In this document: positions 8,659-17,758 of the stretch, in pieces
Numbering within the stretch: the first letter of the stretch is position 1
Layout of the letters: each line of letters starts with the position of its first letter
Source: Hyphomicrobiales bacterium
Lineage (GTDB): Bacteria > Pseudomonadota > Alphaproteobacteria > Rhizobiales > Rhizobiaceae
NCBI GenBank assembly: GCA_900470195.1
Contig: UEIJ01000009.1
Span: 62,001 to 126,000, forward strand
Direction of reading: 5' to 3'
DNA: 64,000 nucleotides
Translations under genes and position numbers: made by a program
The notes under the pieces: model-generated
Databases searched by the model: none
What the model saw: the letters and a program-made list of their open reading frames with translations, nothing else
What the model was told of the DNA's origin: nothing

Positions 8659-10280
8659 AGAGAAGGCGTTTCCTTTCGGGATGCGCGATCTGCGATCATC
8701 ATCAATGCGAGGCAGAGGAGCCCCAGAATGAGTCCCAGTCCGGCAGCATCGAATGTGCGATAGCTGCCCATGCGCTGCAAGAGGAGATAGGGGAGCGTCA
8801 AAAGCGCGTCACTGCCGAAAAGGGCAATCGTGCCGAGGTCGCCAAGAGAAAGCGCCATGGCGAAAGCAAAGGCCATGCTAGCGGGACGCCGGATCGAAGG
8901 CCAGTCGATGAGCCGGAAACGATTGAGGCTGTGAATGCCCAACTGCGCGCAAAGCCGGTTGTGGCGGCTGGCCGCCGTATCCCATGCGGGCCGGAGAAGG
9001 CGCACGGCAAAAGGCATCGCCATGGCGGCATTTACGGTGACGACCATGAAGGGCGCCGCCGTGAAAGGGTCGGTAAAACGGCGGAGCAGGATGAACCAGC
9101 CCGCGCCGATTACAATCGGCGGCATGACAAGGATGAGGCTCGCGCCGGTGTCGAAAATATTGGCCAGCCTGCGTTTTTTTAACGCCTCGCGGGCAGAGAC
9201 GAGTGCCAGTGACAGAATGACCGAGAGAAGTGCTGCCGAAAAACCGAGAGAAAGACTGGTGCCAATGGCGCGCCAGACCGGCGCTTCGGTCAACAACCGG
9301 CCGAAATCGGCAGCGAGACCGGAAACAACAACGCCTGCCACCGGCAGGGCGACATAGAGGAAGCCTGCCGCGATGACGATGATGTTCAAAACCCTTTCAG
9401 CCGTGGACGTCTTGCCATAGCGCCGCAGGGTTGCCGCATGCGTGAAACCTTCTTCGGATGACCTGCCGGTTAGCCGCAGGGCCAGAAGAACAAGCAATGT
9501 CAGCGCAAGCTGGGTGAAGGTGAGCGCAACGGCGCGGCCCGGATCGAAATCGAAATGCAGGCTCTGGTAGATCGCGACTTCCAGCGTGGTGGCGCGCGGG
9601 CCGCCGCCGAGCGTCAGGACGGTCGTGAAACTCGTCACGCAGAGCATGAAGATGAGACCGATCATGCCCGGCAGATTGCGCCGGATCACAGGCCATTCGA
9701 TGAGGCGGAAACGTGCCCTATTGCCCATGCCGAGCTGTGCGGCAAGCTTCCAGTAATCGGTCGGGATCGAATCGTAAGCTGCCAGAATGAGACGGACGGC
9801 TAGCGGCATGTTGAAGAAGACGTGCGCGATCAATATACCGGTGATGCCGTAAATGTCGGGCTGGAAGGGGTGACCAGCTGCTTCCGATAGATGAGCAACG
9901 AGACCGTTACGGCCATAGATGCCGGTGACGCCCAGAACCGCGACGAGGGCGGGCAGGGCAAGCGGCAGGGCGAACAGGCGCAGGATCAGCCCGCGACCCG
10001 GAAAATTTGCTTCGGCATAAAGCGCGCGGGCGACCGGAACCGCAAACAGCACCGAAAGCAGGCTCGACGCGATTGCCTGCAATATGGTGAAGCGCGCCAC
10101 CCGCCACAGATAGGTGTCGAAATTGGCGGCAGCGTCGAAACCGCCGCTGCCGGCCTCGAAGGCAAGGGCCGCAAGTGCGCCGCCGGCAAGCACGACCAGA
10201 AAGACAAGTGCCAGCACACCCGCGACGGGTTTCATCGCGGGTGTGACATCAGGTTGGCGCCGCGCCGGATGCGCGGTCAT
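8655..10280 (-). CDS. thiP: Thiamine/TPP ABC transporter permease ThiP
   Basis: The protein has 541 residues and about twelve hydrophobic segments in two homologous halves. Each half has an EAA loop ([21 protein letters not shown] and [21 protein letters not shown]), as in fused ThiP permeases that form both halves of the membrane channel. The ATG at 10280 overlaps the thiB stop as ATGA, so it is preferred over a start seven codons upstream that would lie inside thiB. It is the middle gene of thiBPQ. Confidence 0.93.
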   Translation of the reverse strand: MTAHPARRQPDVTPAMKPVAGVLALVFLVVLAGGALAALAFEAGSGGFDAAANFDTYLWRVARFTILQAIASSLLSVLFAVPVARALYAEANFPGRGLILRLFALPLALPALVAVLGVTGIYGRNGLVAHLSEAAGHPFQPDIYGITGILIAHVFFNMPLAVRLILAAYDSIPTDYWKLAAQLGMGNRARFRLIEWPVIRRNLPGMIGLIFMLCVTSFTTVLTLGGGPRATTLEVAIYQSLHFDFDPGRAVALTFTQLALTLLVLLALRLTGRSSEEGFTHAATLRRYGKTSTAERVLNIIVIAAGFLYVALPVAGVVVSGLAADFGRLLTEAPVWRAIGTSLSLGFSAALLSVILSLALVSAREALKKRRLANIFDTGASLILVMPPIVIGAGWFILLRRFTDPFTAAPFMVVTVNAAMAMPFAVRLLRPAWDTAASRHNRLCAQLGIHSLNRFRLIDWPSIRRPASMAFAFAMALSLGDLGTIALFGSDALLTLPYLLLQRMGSYRTFDAAGLGLILGLLCLALMMIADRASRKETPSL

Positions 10281-11284
10281 CTGCTCGTTGCGGCCAGCCA
10301 TTCATCGACCCAGGACTTGCGGTTTCTGGCCACTTCGTCGGATGGAATGAGCAGGGTCTTTTCCGGCTTCGGGAGAGCATCGAAAGCGGCGGGAAGTGCG
10401 GCGGAAATCTTGCCCGCCGGGTACATCCAGTTGGTTTCAGGAATGACATCCTGAAAGCCGGGACCAGTCATGAAGGCCAGAAATTTTTGCGCCAGGGGAT
10501 TTTTTGCGCCGGTTGTGGTCTGGGCGGCCAGCTCGATCTGGAGATAATTGCCTTCCGGATAGGCCAGAGCCTTATAACGATCCGTCTTTTCCGCGATCAT
10601 GTGATAGGCGGGAGACGTCGTATAGGACAGCACCATCGGGGCTTCGCCCTTGGTGAAAAGTCCGTAGGCTTCCGACCAGCCGGGGGTAACGGTGAGAATG
10701 CGCTTCTGCAATTTCTGCCAGGCGGCTTCCGCCTCGTCGCCATAGACCGATTTCATCCAGAGCAGCATGCCGAGCCCCGGTGTCGAAGTGCGGGGATCTT
10801 GCAGTACGATCTTCTGGGACGAATCGCCTTCGACCAGTTCCTTCAGGCTTTTGGGCGGGTTGGGCAGCTTTTCGGAATCGTAGACCACGGCAAAATAACC
10901 GTAATCATAGGGAACGAAAATATCGTCCTTGAAGCCGCCCGGAACGCTCACGTTGTTCTGGTCGATGCCGCTCGGGGCGAAGAAACCGGTAGCGCGTGCT
11001 TCGGTCGTCAGATTGGTATCGAGGCCGAGGACGATATCGGCCTTGGTGTTGCTGCCTTCGAGCTTGAGGCGGTTGAGCAGGGCAACGCCGTCGGCGGATG
11101 CAATCCAGTCAACTTCGCAGTTGCATTCCTTTTCGAAGTTTTCCTTAACTTTCGGGCCGGGCCCCCATTCGGAAACGAAGCTGTCATAGGTATAGACGGT
11201 GAGCTTGTCTTTCGCCTGAGCCGAAGGCACGAAAGCGATGGCAGCGGAAAATGAAAAGGCCAGCAAAGATAAAAGCCGCATCAC
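10277..11284 (-). CDS. thiB: Thiamine-binding periplasmic protein ThiB
   Basis: The protein has 335 residues with a Sec signal peptide ending near [10 protein letters not shown] (about residue 24). The mature start [17 protein letters not shown] is the signature of ThiB/TbpA thiamine-binding proteins. [15 protein letters not shown] and the aromatic-rich YTTSPAYH segment fit the TPP pocket. It is the first gene of the importer operon, 48 bases downstream of the TPP riboswitch, so its expression should fall when TPP is plentiful. Confidence 0.95.
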   Translation of the reverse strand: MMRLLSLLAFSFSAAIAFVPSAQAKDKLTVYTYDSFVSEWGPGPKVKENFEKECNCEVDWIASADGVALLNRLKLEGSNTKADIVLGLDTNLTTEARATGFFAPSGIDQNNVSVPGGFKDDIFVPYDYGYFAVVYDSEKLPNPPKSLKELVEGDSSQKIVLQDPRTSTPGLGMLLWMKSVYGDEAEAAWQKLQKRILTVTPGWSEAYGLFTKGEAPMVLSYTTSPAYHMIAEKTDRYKALAYPEGNYLQIELAAQTTTGAKNPLAQKFLAFMTGPGFQDVIPETNWMYPAGKISAALPAAFDALPKPEKTLLIPSDEVARNRKSWVDEWLAATSR

Positions 11285-11332
11285 GGCACTTCCTTTCTTT
11301 TACTACAAGAGGATTGAGCGCCGTTTTATGGA

Positions 11333-11487
11333 GCATCTAATCCCTCCGCCGGTGCAAACCGGATCAGGTTCAGCGGGTTGGCCGTTTTATTCAGCATTTC
11401 CGGGCGCAAAACCGTTTCACACCTTTGCTGGAAATGCTCTTTGGACCTCTCAGCCATCAGCAAAGCGGATGGCACCCCGTTAGAGCG
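11333..11487 (-). promoter_or_regulatory. TPP riboswitch (THI element) controlling thiBPQ
   Basis: Read on the minus strand, the conserved pieces occur in order. P1 is made by TCTAAC (11484-11479) and TTAGA (11340-11336). P2 is made by GCCATC and GATGGC. CTGAGA lies at 11453-11448. CTGAACCTGATCCGG lies at 11373-11359. CACCGGCGGAGGGA closes the core. These are the TPP-binding core motifs. The element is about 155 bases because P3 carries a roughly 69-base arm that contains a palindromic repeat (11393-11438). It ends about 50 bases before the thiB ATG. The control mode (translation or termination) is not evident. Confidence 0.93.
11393..11438. repeat. Palindromic repeat inside the P3 arm of the TPP riboswitch
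   Basis: AGCATTTCC (11393-11401) and GGAAATGCT (11430-11438) are perfect inverted arms. The right-hand 33 bases match the right-hand 33 bases of the repeat at 14707-14739 at 29 positions, counted by eye, including the last 15 in a row. It is therefore a member of the dispersed intergenic family rather than ordinary riboswitch sequence. Confidence 0.8.
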
Positions 11488-11583
11488 ACTGGGACAATAA
11501 TCTTTCAGGACGGGAAGAGCAAGGGACCGGCGCGGCAGTGAATGTGGCTTCCGGCGCGGATTTGCCCGTGTTATGAGCGGCTT

Positions 11584-12240
11584 ATGAGCACATTCGTCAT
11601 TCTCCTCGGCGGCGATCTGACCGTGACTGATCGCCTGAAACGCCAAATTGCAGGTGCGCGCATTCTCGCTGCCGATAGCGGTATCCGTCACGCTGCGGCG
11701 CTCGGCGTCGAACCGGAACTGTGGCTGGGTGACTTCGATTCGGCCTCTGCCGAATTGCAGGCGCAATATCGACACGTACCGCAGAAACGATTTCCATCGG
11801 CCAAGGATATGACAGACGGGGAGCTTGCTTTTGAGGAAGCTTATGTGCGGGGCGCGACACGGGTCATTCTTTGCGGGGCCTTCGGGGGGCAGCGGACCGA
11901 TCACACGCTACAGCATCTCACCATGGCGACGGCGCAGGCAGCGCGCGGACGGGAGATCATGCTCTCCAGCGGAGCGGAGGAAGCATGGCCCCTGCCGCCT
12001 GGAGATTATATTTACGACTTTCCTAATGGAACGCCCTTCAGCGTCATCAATTTCAGCACAGTGGAAGGCCTTTCGATCACGAATGCAGAGTGGCCGTTAG
12101 ATAATGTGACCCTTCCGTTCGGCTCTTCATGGACGGTTTCCAACATTGTTCGCGGAACACTTCGCATTACTGCGCGTTCTGGCCTCGCGATACTTGTAGC
12201 CAACTTGGAGATGGCGGCTTCCCCCATTGCGGGCTGCTAA
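11584..12240 (+). CDS. Thiamine pyrophosphokinase
   Basis: The protein has 218 residues from the ATG at 11584. The catalytic TPK domain shows FVILLGGDLTVTDRL, ILAADSGIRHAAALGVEPELWLGDFDS (the DSG and GDFDS metal/ATP residues, about 24-52) and CGAFGGQRTDHTLQHL. The C-terminal thiamine-binding half ends the protein. The enzyme transfers pyrophosphate from ATP to thiamine. It is divergent from thiBPQ, making an import-plus-activation block. A start at 11542 would add 14 residues not typical of the family; neither has a strong ribosome site. Confidence 0.9.
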   Translation: MSTFVILLGGDLTVTDRLKRQIAGARILAADSGIRHAAALGVEPELWLGDFDSASAELQAQYRHVPQKRFPSAKDMTDGELAFEEAYVRGATRVILCGAFGGQRTDHTLQHLTMATAQAARGREIMLSSGAEEAWPLPPGDYIYDFPNGTPFSVINFSTVEGLSITNAEWPLDNVTLPFGSSWTVSNIVRGTLRITARSGLAILVANLEMAASPIAGC

Positions 12241-12374
12241 CCTTACCAATTGAAAGAGCTTGACGCTGGCAAACGAAACGTATTGTAAATGGGTCAAGCG
12301 GGTGTCATCTGCTTAAGCGCCGAAATTGGGGACGCAAGGTCGGTGATTAGTTCAACCCTGTAGGAGATGTTCCA

Positions 12375-12659
12375 ATGAAATCGCGTCTTACGATGATTGC
12401 AGTTGCTGGCGTGCTTGCGTTCTCGACAGCCGCATGCACGACCAACGAACAGCGCACGGCCGGTTATGGCGTTGGCGGCGCAGCGCTCGGCGCTCTCGCT
12501 GGCGGCGCAATCGGCGGCAACGGCCGCGGCGCTCTGACCGGTGCTGCTATCGGTGCCGTGGCTGGTACGCTGCTTGGTGCAGCCCAGACCCGCAATGGCG
12601 TGCAGTATTGCCGTTACCGCGACCCGTATGGCCGCATCTACGAAGCACCCTGCCAGTAA
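12375..12659 (+). CDS. Glycine-zipper outer-membrane lipoprotein
   Basis: The protein has 94 residues. A lipoprotein signal peptide ends at the lipobox STAAC (cysteine at residue 21). It is followed by a glycine-zipper stretch with repeated GxxxG spacing (GVGGAALGALAGGAIGG and on, about 31-66), as in 17-kDa surface antigens and YMGG-type proteins. The short C-terminus has two cysteines (YCRYRD and EAPCQ). It is probably an envelope protein of structural role. A good AGGAG precedes the ATG and a strong terminator follows, so it is monocistronic. Confidence 0.85.
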   Translation: MKSRLTMIAVAGVLAFSTAACTTNEQRTAGYGVGGAALGALAGGAIGGNGRGALTGAAIGAVAGTLLGAAQTRNGVQYCRYRDPYGRIYEAPCQ

Positions 12660-12696
12660 TTTCTGGGCCAGTAATAGCGAGCAAGCAAGTTTACGG

Positions 12697-12728
12697 ACAG
12701 GCCGGGGAAACCCGGCCTGTTTGTTTTT
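12697..12728 (+). terminator. Rho-independent terminator of the lipoprotein gene
   Basis: ACAGGCCGGG and CCCGGCCTGT pair perfectly around GAAA and are followed by TTGTTTTT. Confidence 0.95.
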
Positions 12729-12819
12729 AGCGGGACTTTTCGTGCGTTCCATTTGACAGAACGGCTTTTGTCGCGGACAAGCAGGGCGGAATTTTCAATC
12801 CTGTTTATCGAAGAGAACC

Positions 12820-14637
12820 ATGGCACCACCACTCCTTCGCCTCGACCAGATCAAGCTCACCTTCGGAGGCACGCCGCTTCTGGAGGATGCCAGCCTCTCG
12901 GTGAGCGAGGGCGACCGTATTGCACTGGTCGGACGCAACGGGTCGGGTAAGTCCACCCTGCTCAAGATTGCCGCCGGTATGGTGGAGGCGACATCGGGCG
13001 AGGTTTTCAAACATCCGGGTGCAACCGTGCGCTATCTGCCGCAGGTGCCGGACATGGACGGCTTCGCCAATGTGCGCGCCTATGTGGAAGCCGGGCTGGG
13101 ACCGACGGACGATCCCCACCGCGTCACCTATCTACTTGAACATCTGGGGCTGACCGGTGAGGAGAAGCCGGATCATCTGTCTGGTGGCGAGGCGCGCCGT
13201 GCAGCACTTGCGCGGGTGATCGCGCCGCAGCCTGATGTGCTGTTACTGGACGAGCCGACCAACCATCTCGATCTTACGACAATCGAATGGCTGGAAGGCG
13301 AGCTTCGCCAGATTCGCTCGGCCATTGTTCTCATCTCGCATGACCGGCGCTTTCTGGAAAATGTCAGCCGGGCGACTGTCTGGCTTGATCGCGGCATCAC
13401 GCGTCGTCTGGAACAGGGCTTTGCTCATTTCGAGGAATGGCGTGACAAGGTTCTCGAAGAGGAAGAGCGCGATCACCACAAGCTGGGGCGCCAGATTGCC
13501 CGTGAAGAGCACTGGCTGCGTTACGGCGTCACGGCGCGCCGCAAGCGCAACATGCGCCGCCTCGGTGAATTGCATTCCATGCGCGCCGATTTCCGCAACC
13601 ACCGCAAGGCGCAGGGAACCGCGGTTCTGGCGGCAAGCGACGCCAAGGAATCCGGCAAGCTGGTGATCGAAGCCAAGGGGCTGAGCAAGGCCTATGGCGA
13701 GCGCGTGCTGGTAAAGGATTTTTCGATCCGCGTGCAGCGCGGCGATCGCATCGGTCTTGTTGGTCCCAACGGTGCCGGGAAAACGACGCTTTTGTCGCTT
13801 CTGACCGGCAAACTGGAACCGGATTCAGGAACGCTGCGGCTTGGTGTCAATCTCGAAATGGCAGAACTCGACCAGAAGCGCGAAAGCCTCAATCTGGACG
13901 AGACGCTGGCGCATTATCTGACGGACGGGCGCGGAGAAAGCCTTGTCGTGAATGGCGAGCAGCGGCATGTCGTATCCTATATGAAGGACTTTTTGTTTCA
14001 GCCGGAGCAGGCGCGCACGCCCATCCGCGAGCTTTCCGGCGGTGAACGTGCCCGCCTGATGCTGGCCCGCGTTCTGGCGAGGCCCGCAAATCTGCTTATC
14101 CTCGACGAGCCGACCAACGATCTCGATATGGAAACGCTCGATCTGCTGCAGGAGCTGGTCGCCGGTTTTGCCGGCACGGTCATCCTGGTCAGCCACGACC
14201 GCGATTTTCTGGATCGCACCGTTACCTCGGTCATTGCGCCGGAAGGTGACGGGCGCTGGCTCGAATATGCAGGCGGCTACGCCGATATGATGGCGCAGCG
14301 CAAGGAACAGGCACTCAACCGGCGCTCGGTCAAGGCATCAAGTGCCCGAGGTGACGAGAAGCCGGAAGAGGACGCATCCCAGCCCAAGCGTGAGGAAAAG
14401 CGCAAGCTCTCCTACAAGCAGAAATTCGCGCTTGAAACGCTGCCCGGCAAAATGGATGCGTTAGCAAAGGAAATCGCAGTGCTGGAAGGGAAGCTTGCCG
14501 ATCCGCAGCTTTATGCCAAGGACCCGGCGTTGTTCGGCAAGACTGCCGGTCTTCTTGAGAAAAAACGCTCAGAAAATGCGGCCATGGAAGAAGAATGGCT
14601 GGAACTGGAAATGCTGCGCGAGGAGATCGAAGGGTAG
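12820..14637 (+). CDS. ABC-F family ATPase, Uup-like
   Basis: The protein has 605 residues with two ABC domains and no membrane segment. Domain 1 has GRNGSGKST (38-46), LSGGEARRAALARV and LLLDEPTNHLD. Domain 2 has GPNGAGKTT, LSGGERARLMLARVL and LILDEPTNDLD. A charged linker joins them, and a C-terminal coiled coil (about residues 525-605) is as in Uup. ABC-F proteins act on the ribosome or, for Uup, also on DNA structures. The C-terminal coiled coil favours Uup over EttA. It stands alone, followed by a palindromic repeat. Confidence 0.9.
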   Translation: MAPPLLRLDQIKLTFGGTPLLEDASLSVSEGDRIALVGRNGSGKSTLLKIAAGMVEATSGEVFKHPGATVRYLPQVPDMDGFANVRAYVEAGLGPTDDPHRVTYLLEHLGLTGEEKPDHLSGGEARRAALARVIAPQPDVLLLDEPTNHLDLTTIEWLEGELRQIRSAIVLISHDRRFLENVSRATVWLDRGITRRLEQGFAHFEEWRDKVLEEEERDHHKLGRQIAREEHWLRYGVTARRKRNMRRLGELHSMRADFRNHRKAQGTAVLAASDAKESGKLVIEAKGLSKAYGERVLVKDFSIRVQRGDRIGLVGPNGAGKTTLLSLLTGKLEPDSGTLRLGVNLEMAELDQKRESLNLDETLAHYLTDGRGESLVVNGEQRHVVSYMKDFLFQPEQARTPIRELSGGERARLMLARVLARPANLLILDEPTNDLDMETLDLLQELVAGFAGTVILVSHDRDFLDRTVTSVIAPEGDGRWLEYAGGYADMMAQRKEQALNRRSVKASSARGDEKPEEDASQPKREEKRKLSYKQKFALETLPGKMDALAKEIAVLEGKLADPQLYAKDPALFGKTAGLLEKKRSENAAMEEEWLELEMLREEIEG

Positions 14638-14645
14638 GGCTACCC

Positions 14646-14739
14646 TTAGAGCGGTTCCGGTTGAAGCGGAACCGCTCTAACTATCTGTTTTGTCGCATTA
14701 TCCTACGCAAAACCGCTGCGCACTTTTGCTGGAAATGCT
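14646..14739. repeat. Full-length copy of a dispersed palindromic intergenic repeat
   Basis: The left part is a perfect 13-bp hairpin: TTAGAGCGGTTCC (14646-14658) with GGAACCGCTCTAA (14668-14680). The right part (14707-14739) has GCAAAACCG, five variable bases, CAC and TTTTGCTGGAAATGCT. Related pieces occur at 11393-11438, 33534-33556 and 53463-53553. This matches the general form of short palindromic repeats abundant in Brucella-type genomes. It lies nine bases after the ABC-F stop and may also help end transcription. Confidence 0.8.
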
Positions 14740-14755
14740 TTAGATGCCTTGAAAT

Positions 14756-15703
14756 TTAACTGCTCGCCTTGTTCAGCAGGGCGATTTCATCGTCGCTGAG
14801 TTTCAGTTCGGCTGCGGCGATCAACTCGCCGAGCTGGGCCGAGCGCGTGGCGCTGGCGATGGGAGCAGTGACTGACGGCTGCGCGATGAGCCACGCGATT
14901 GCGACCTGCGCCGGCGTGACATCGAGATTGCGGGCCACGTCGTCGAGTGCAGCAATGATCCGCGACCCCCGATCCGTCAGGTATTTCTCGACCGATTTGC
15001 CGCGCGCACTTTGTGCCAGATCGTCAGCGGAACGGTATTTGCCGGTGAGGAAACCGGCTGCCAGTGCGTAATAGGGAATGGCGCCGAGCTGGTAGTCGCG
15101 GCAGATCTCCTCCAGCCCGTTTTCGAAATCCGCGCGATCATAGAGATTATAAAGCGGTTGCAGGCTCTCATAACGCGGCAGGTTGTTGGCCCGGGCGACT
15201 TCCAGTGCCTCGGTCAGCCTTTCAGGCGTGAGATTGGACGCACCGATGGCGCGTACCTTGCCAGCCTCGATCAGTTCCTTATAAGTGCCGAGCACGTCTT
15301 CAAATGGTGTTGCGGGATCGTCCCAGTGGGACTGGTAAAGATCGATATAATCCGTCTGCAGCCGTTTGAGGGAGGCATCGACCGCCTTGCGGATATAGGC
15401 TGGGGCAAGACCCTTCTCGTCAGGGCCCATTTCCGAGCCGACCTTGGTGGCAATAACGACCTTGTCACGCAGGCCGCGCGATTTCAGCCAATTGCCGATA
15501 ATGGTCTCGGACTCGCCGCCCACATTTCCGGGCGCCCAGGCAGAATAGACATCCGCCGTGTCGATGAAATTGAATCCGGCATCGACAAAACGGTCGAGAA
15601 GCGAAAAGGATGTCGCTTCATCGACCGTCCATCCAAATACATTGCCGCCAAAACACAGCGGCGAGACGTTGAGTTCACTACGTCCGAGCTTCCTGAACTC
15701 CAT
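14756..15703 (-). CDS. Aldo/keto reductase
   Basis: The protein has 315 residues. It is a (beta/alpha)8 reductase with the catalytic tetrad region: FNFIDTADVYSAW (Asp and Tyr, about residues 44-56), VVIATKVG (Lys) and DLYQSHWDDP (His). The NADPH-binding segment near the end reads AIAWLIAQPSVTAPIASATR. It reduces aldehydes or ketones using NADPH. The substrate is unknown. It is convergent with the ABC-F gene and unlinked in function to its neighbours. Confidence 0.92.
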   Translation of the reverse strand: MEFRKLGRSELNVSPLCFGGNVFGWTVDEATSFSLLDRFVDAGFNFIDTADVYSAWAPGNVGGESETIIGNWLKSRGLRDKVVIATKVGSEMGPDEKGLAPAYIRKAVDASLKRLQTDYIDLYQSHWDDPATPFEDVLGTYKELIEAGKVRAIGASNLTPERLTEALEVARANNLPRYESLQPLYNLYDRADFENGLEEICRDYQLGAIPYYALAAGFLTGKYRSADDLAQSARGKSVEKYLTDRGSRIIAALDDVARNLDVTPAQVAIAWLIAQPSVTAPIASATRSAQLGELIAAAELKLSDDEIALLNKASS

Positions 15704-15788
15704 GGACCCTATCCCCTTCCTTCGAGCGCGGATCGCAGGCGATCCGCCGGGTTACGATTTCAGGAGAAGGCGGCCGCGAGAGCCGATA

Positions 15789-16049
15789 TCAGCTCATGCC
15801 AAGCGCATCCATATAGAGCTGCAGCATGGCTTCTTCTTCCTGACGTTCATGGTCTTCTTTTTTACGCAGACGAATAATGGTCCTCACGACCTTGCTGTCA
15901 AACCCCGAACCCTTCAATTCCGCGTAAACTTCCTTGATATCGTCGCCGATGGTCTTTTTTTCTTCTTCCAGGCGCTCGATGCGTTCAATGAAAGCGCGCA
16001 ACTGGCCGACAGCAATCGTTTGGGCTTCGCTGGTAATGTCGTCGCTCAC
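15789..16049 (-). CDS. GapR-like nucleoid-associated protein (DUF2312)
   Basis: The protein has 86 residues and is almost wholly alpha-helical. The DUF2312 signature is present as [16 protein letters not shown] and [21 protein letters not shown]. In Caulobacter the family member GapR binds AT-rich, overtwisted DNA ahead of replication and transcription and is important for growth. The length is typical. It is probably monocistronic, with GAGGAGTTC-type ribosome site sequence just before the ATG. Confidence 0.92.
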   Translation of the reverse strand: MSDDITSEAQTIAVGQLRAFIERIERLEEEKKTIGDDIKEVYAELKGSGFDSKVVRTIIRLRKKEDHERQEEEAMLQLYMDALGMS

Positions 16050-16233
16050 GAGGAGTTCTCCAATTCAAAGTCTATGATGGTGCGGATGCGCATTGCGCGA
16101 GAACCGCTTATCGAAAGTCTGGACCGTTTTTCCCGCGAGTCGCAGGCAAAATTAAGAGCCTTTTTCGATGCACGAGCCGGTTTGACGGGTCAAGCCCTGT
16201 GGATAGCGGGCAAAGCCTCTCCTGACAGCCCTG

Positions 16234-17040
16234 TTATCCAATGCGATCGGCGCGCGATCCGAAATGCCGGACAGTGTGGATGTCTGGAAGCGTATTGATA
16301 TGCGCAATCATCGGAGCCAGCCTGTCGGCCCATTCCGCAGCTCCCTTGTCATCGGCAATCAGGTCCTGCCGCACTTCGATCAGGACATGGGCGAAGCCCT
16401 TCGCCGTCGCATGCCGGTACATGGCATCATTCTTGAGTGCACCATCGTAAGGCTCGTTGTCGCCGACGATAAGACCGGGATTTTCGCGCAACAATGACAG
16501 AAGCGGTTTCACGGCGCGATCATCCTTGTCCCACAGAAGGCCGATCTGCCAGGGGCGGGGCTTGTCCTTCCAGCGCGGCGTGAAGGAATGGATCGAAACG
16601 ATGAAGGGGCCCCCACCGCTTTCCGCAGCCACCCGCTCGCTCGCCCGTGCAACTGCGTTGTGATAGGGACGATAGAAGCGTTCAAGACGTTCCTCGCGCT
16701 CGCCCGCCGACATCGGATAATTGCCCGAGATGACCGCGCCGTCGGATAATTGCATGATGAGGGTCGGATCGTCCTCTCCGCGATTGGGATCAATCAGGAG
16801 ACGCGAAAAACCTCCGAGGACCGCTGGCGCGTTCAGGCGCCTGGCAAGCCTGCGCGTCAAATTCTCGACGCCGATATCATAAGCGATATGCCGGTCGAAT
16901 TCACTTTCCTGCAAACCAAGCGTGCCATATTCGGCAGGAACGTCGCGGCGGGCATGATCGGCAGTGAAAAGAAGGCCGAGGCTGAAATCGCCCTTAATCT
17001 CATGCAGGGGAGAAAATGGTGACGCGGATTGATGCAGCAT
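16234..17040 (-). CDS. N-formylglutamate amidohydrolase family protein
   Basis: The protein has about 268 residues. The family motifs are LLFTADHARRDVP (about residues 23-35), the basic/acidic LLIDPNRGEDDP, and FIVSIHSFTPRW with the presumed metal histidine. The family hydrolyses N-formyl-glutamate or similar amides late in histidine breakdown. No hut genes are nearby, so the substrate is open. The ATG at 17040 is chosen over a TTG five codons upstream. Confidence 0.88.
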   Translation of the reverse strand: MLHQSASPFSPLHEIKGDFSLGLLFTADHARRDVPAEYGTLGLQESEFDRHIAYDIGVENLTRRLARRLNAPAVLGGFSRLLIDPNRGEDDPTLIMQLSDGAVISGNYPMSAGEREERLERFYRPYHNAVARASERVAAESGGGPFIVSIHSFTPRWKDKPRPWQIGLLWDKDDRAVKPLLSLLRENPGLIVGDNEPYDGALKNDAMYRHATAKGFAHVLIEVRQDLIADDKGAAEWADRLAPMIAHINTLPDIHTVRHFGSRADRIG

Positions 17041-17296
17041 GGAGCAAAATCCCAAAGCTCGTTGGGGAGGGGCCGACGGGAATTATTTCTGTGGTCTAAG
17101 GGAAGCTGTTTCACGTCTGTCATGAGAAAGCCCGGATTGCAATGATCATTCTTGGGCCTGGAGCACCTGTTCTCTACCGGACTGCGTTGACATCAAAGGC
17201 GAAACTGCCGAAAAGAGAGCGACCCGGAAACCGGGTTTCAGGTGCGATGCAATTCGTACAACATAGAAGCGATAGCGGGCTGAAGGGGTTCGGCGA

Positions 17297-17758
17297 ATGC
17301 GATTTCCACTATCTCTAGCTTTGTTTGCCGGAGTGCTGCTGAGTGCGCTGGGTATGACATCCATAGAGGCGCGCGCCGACTTCCGCGTATGCAATGCAAC
17401 CCAGAATCTGGTCGGTGTAGCCATCGGCTACCGGGCCAAGACCGGCTGGGTGACTGAAGGCTGGTGGCATATCGAAGGCGCTGCCTGCAAAACGCTGCTC
17501 GAAGGTCCGCTTTCTTCACGCTATTATTACCTCTATGCCGAAGATGCCCAGGGAGGCGGGCGCTGGGAGGGCAAGGTCAATATGTGTGTGGCCGAAAAAG
17601 AATTCCGTATTACTGGCGTCCAGGATTGCTTTGCGCGCGGTTTCCAGCGCAACGGCTTCCAGGAATACGACACCGGGGAACAATCGAGCTGGATGGTTCA
17701 GCTTACCGATGAAACGCCGACCCAAAATCCCACCGTTACAGGAACGAATAGTCAATGA
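17297..17758 (+). CDS. DUF1036 secreted protein
   Basis: The protein has 153 residues. A signal peptide of about 27 residues (LSLALFAGVLLSALG to ARA) leads to a domain beginning DFRVCNATQNLVGVAIGY. It carries GWVTEGWWHIEGAACKTL and four spaced cysteines, as in the DUF1036 family. The function is unknown; it is likely periplasmic. The stop overlaps the pyruvate kinase ATG (ATGA), so the two are translated together, which is conserved in related genomes. A small hairpin ACCCGG-AAA-CCGGGT lies upstream at 17222-17236. Confidence 0.88.
   Translation: MRFPLSLALFAGVLLSALGMTSIEARADFRVCNATQNLVGVAIGYRAKTGWVTEGWWHIEGAACKTLLEGPLSSRYYYLYAEDAQGGGRWEGKVNMCVAEKEFRITGVQDCFARGFQRNGFQEYDTGEQSSWMVQLTDETPTQNPTVTGTNSQ

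Noticed and set aside
12260-12286. Promoter TTGACG...TATTGT before the glycine-zipper lipoprotein gene
   Set aside because: The spacing is only 15 bases (17 only with a poor -10), too weak to list.
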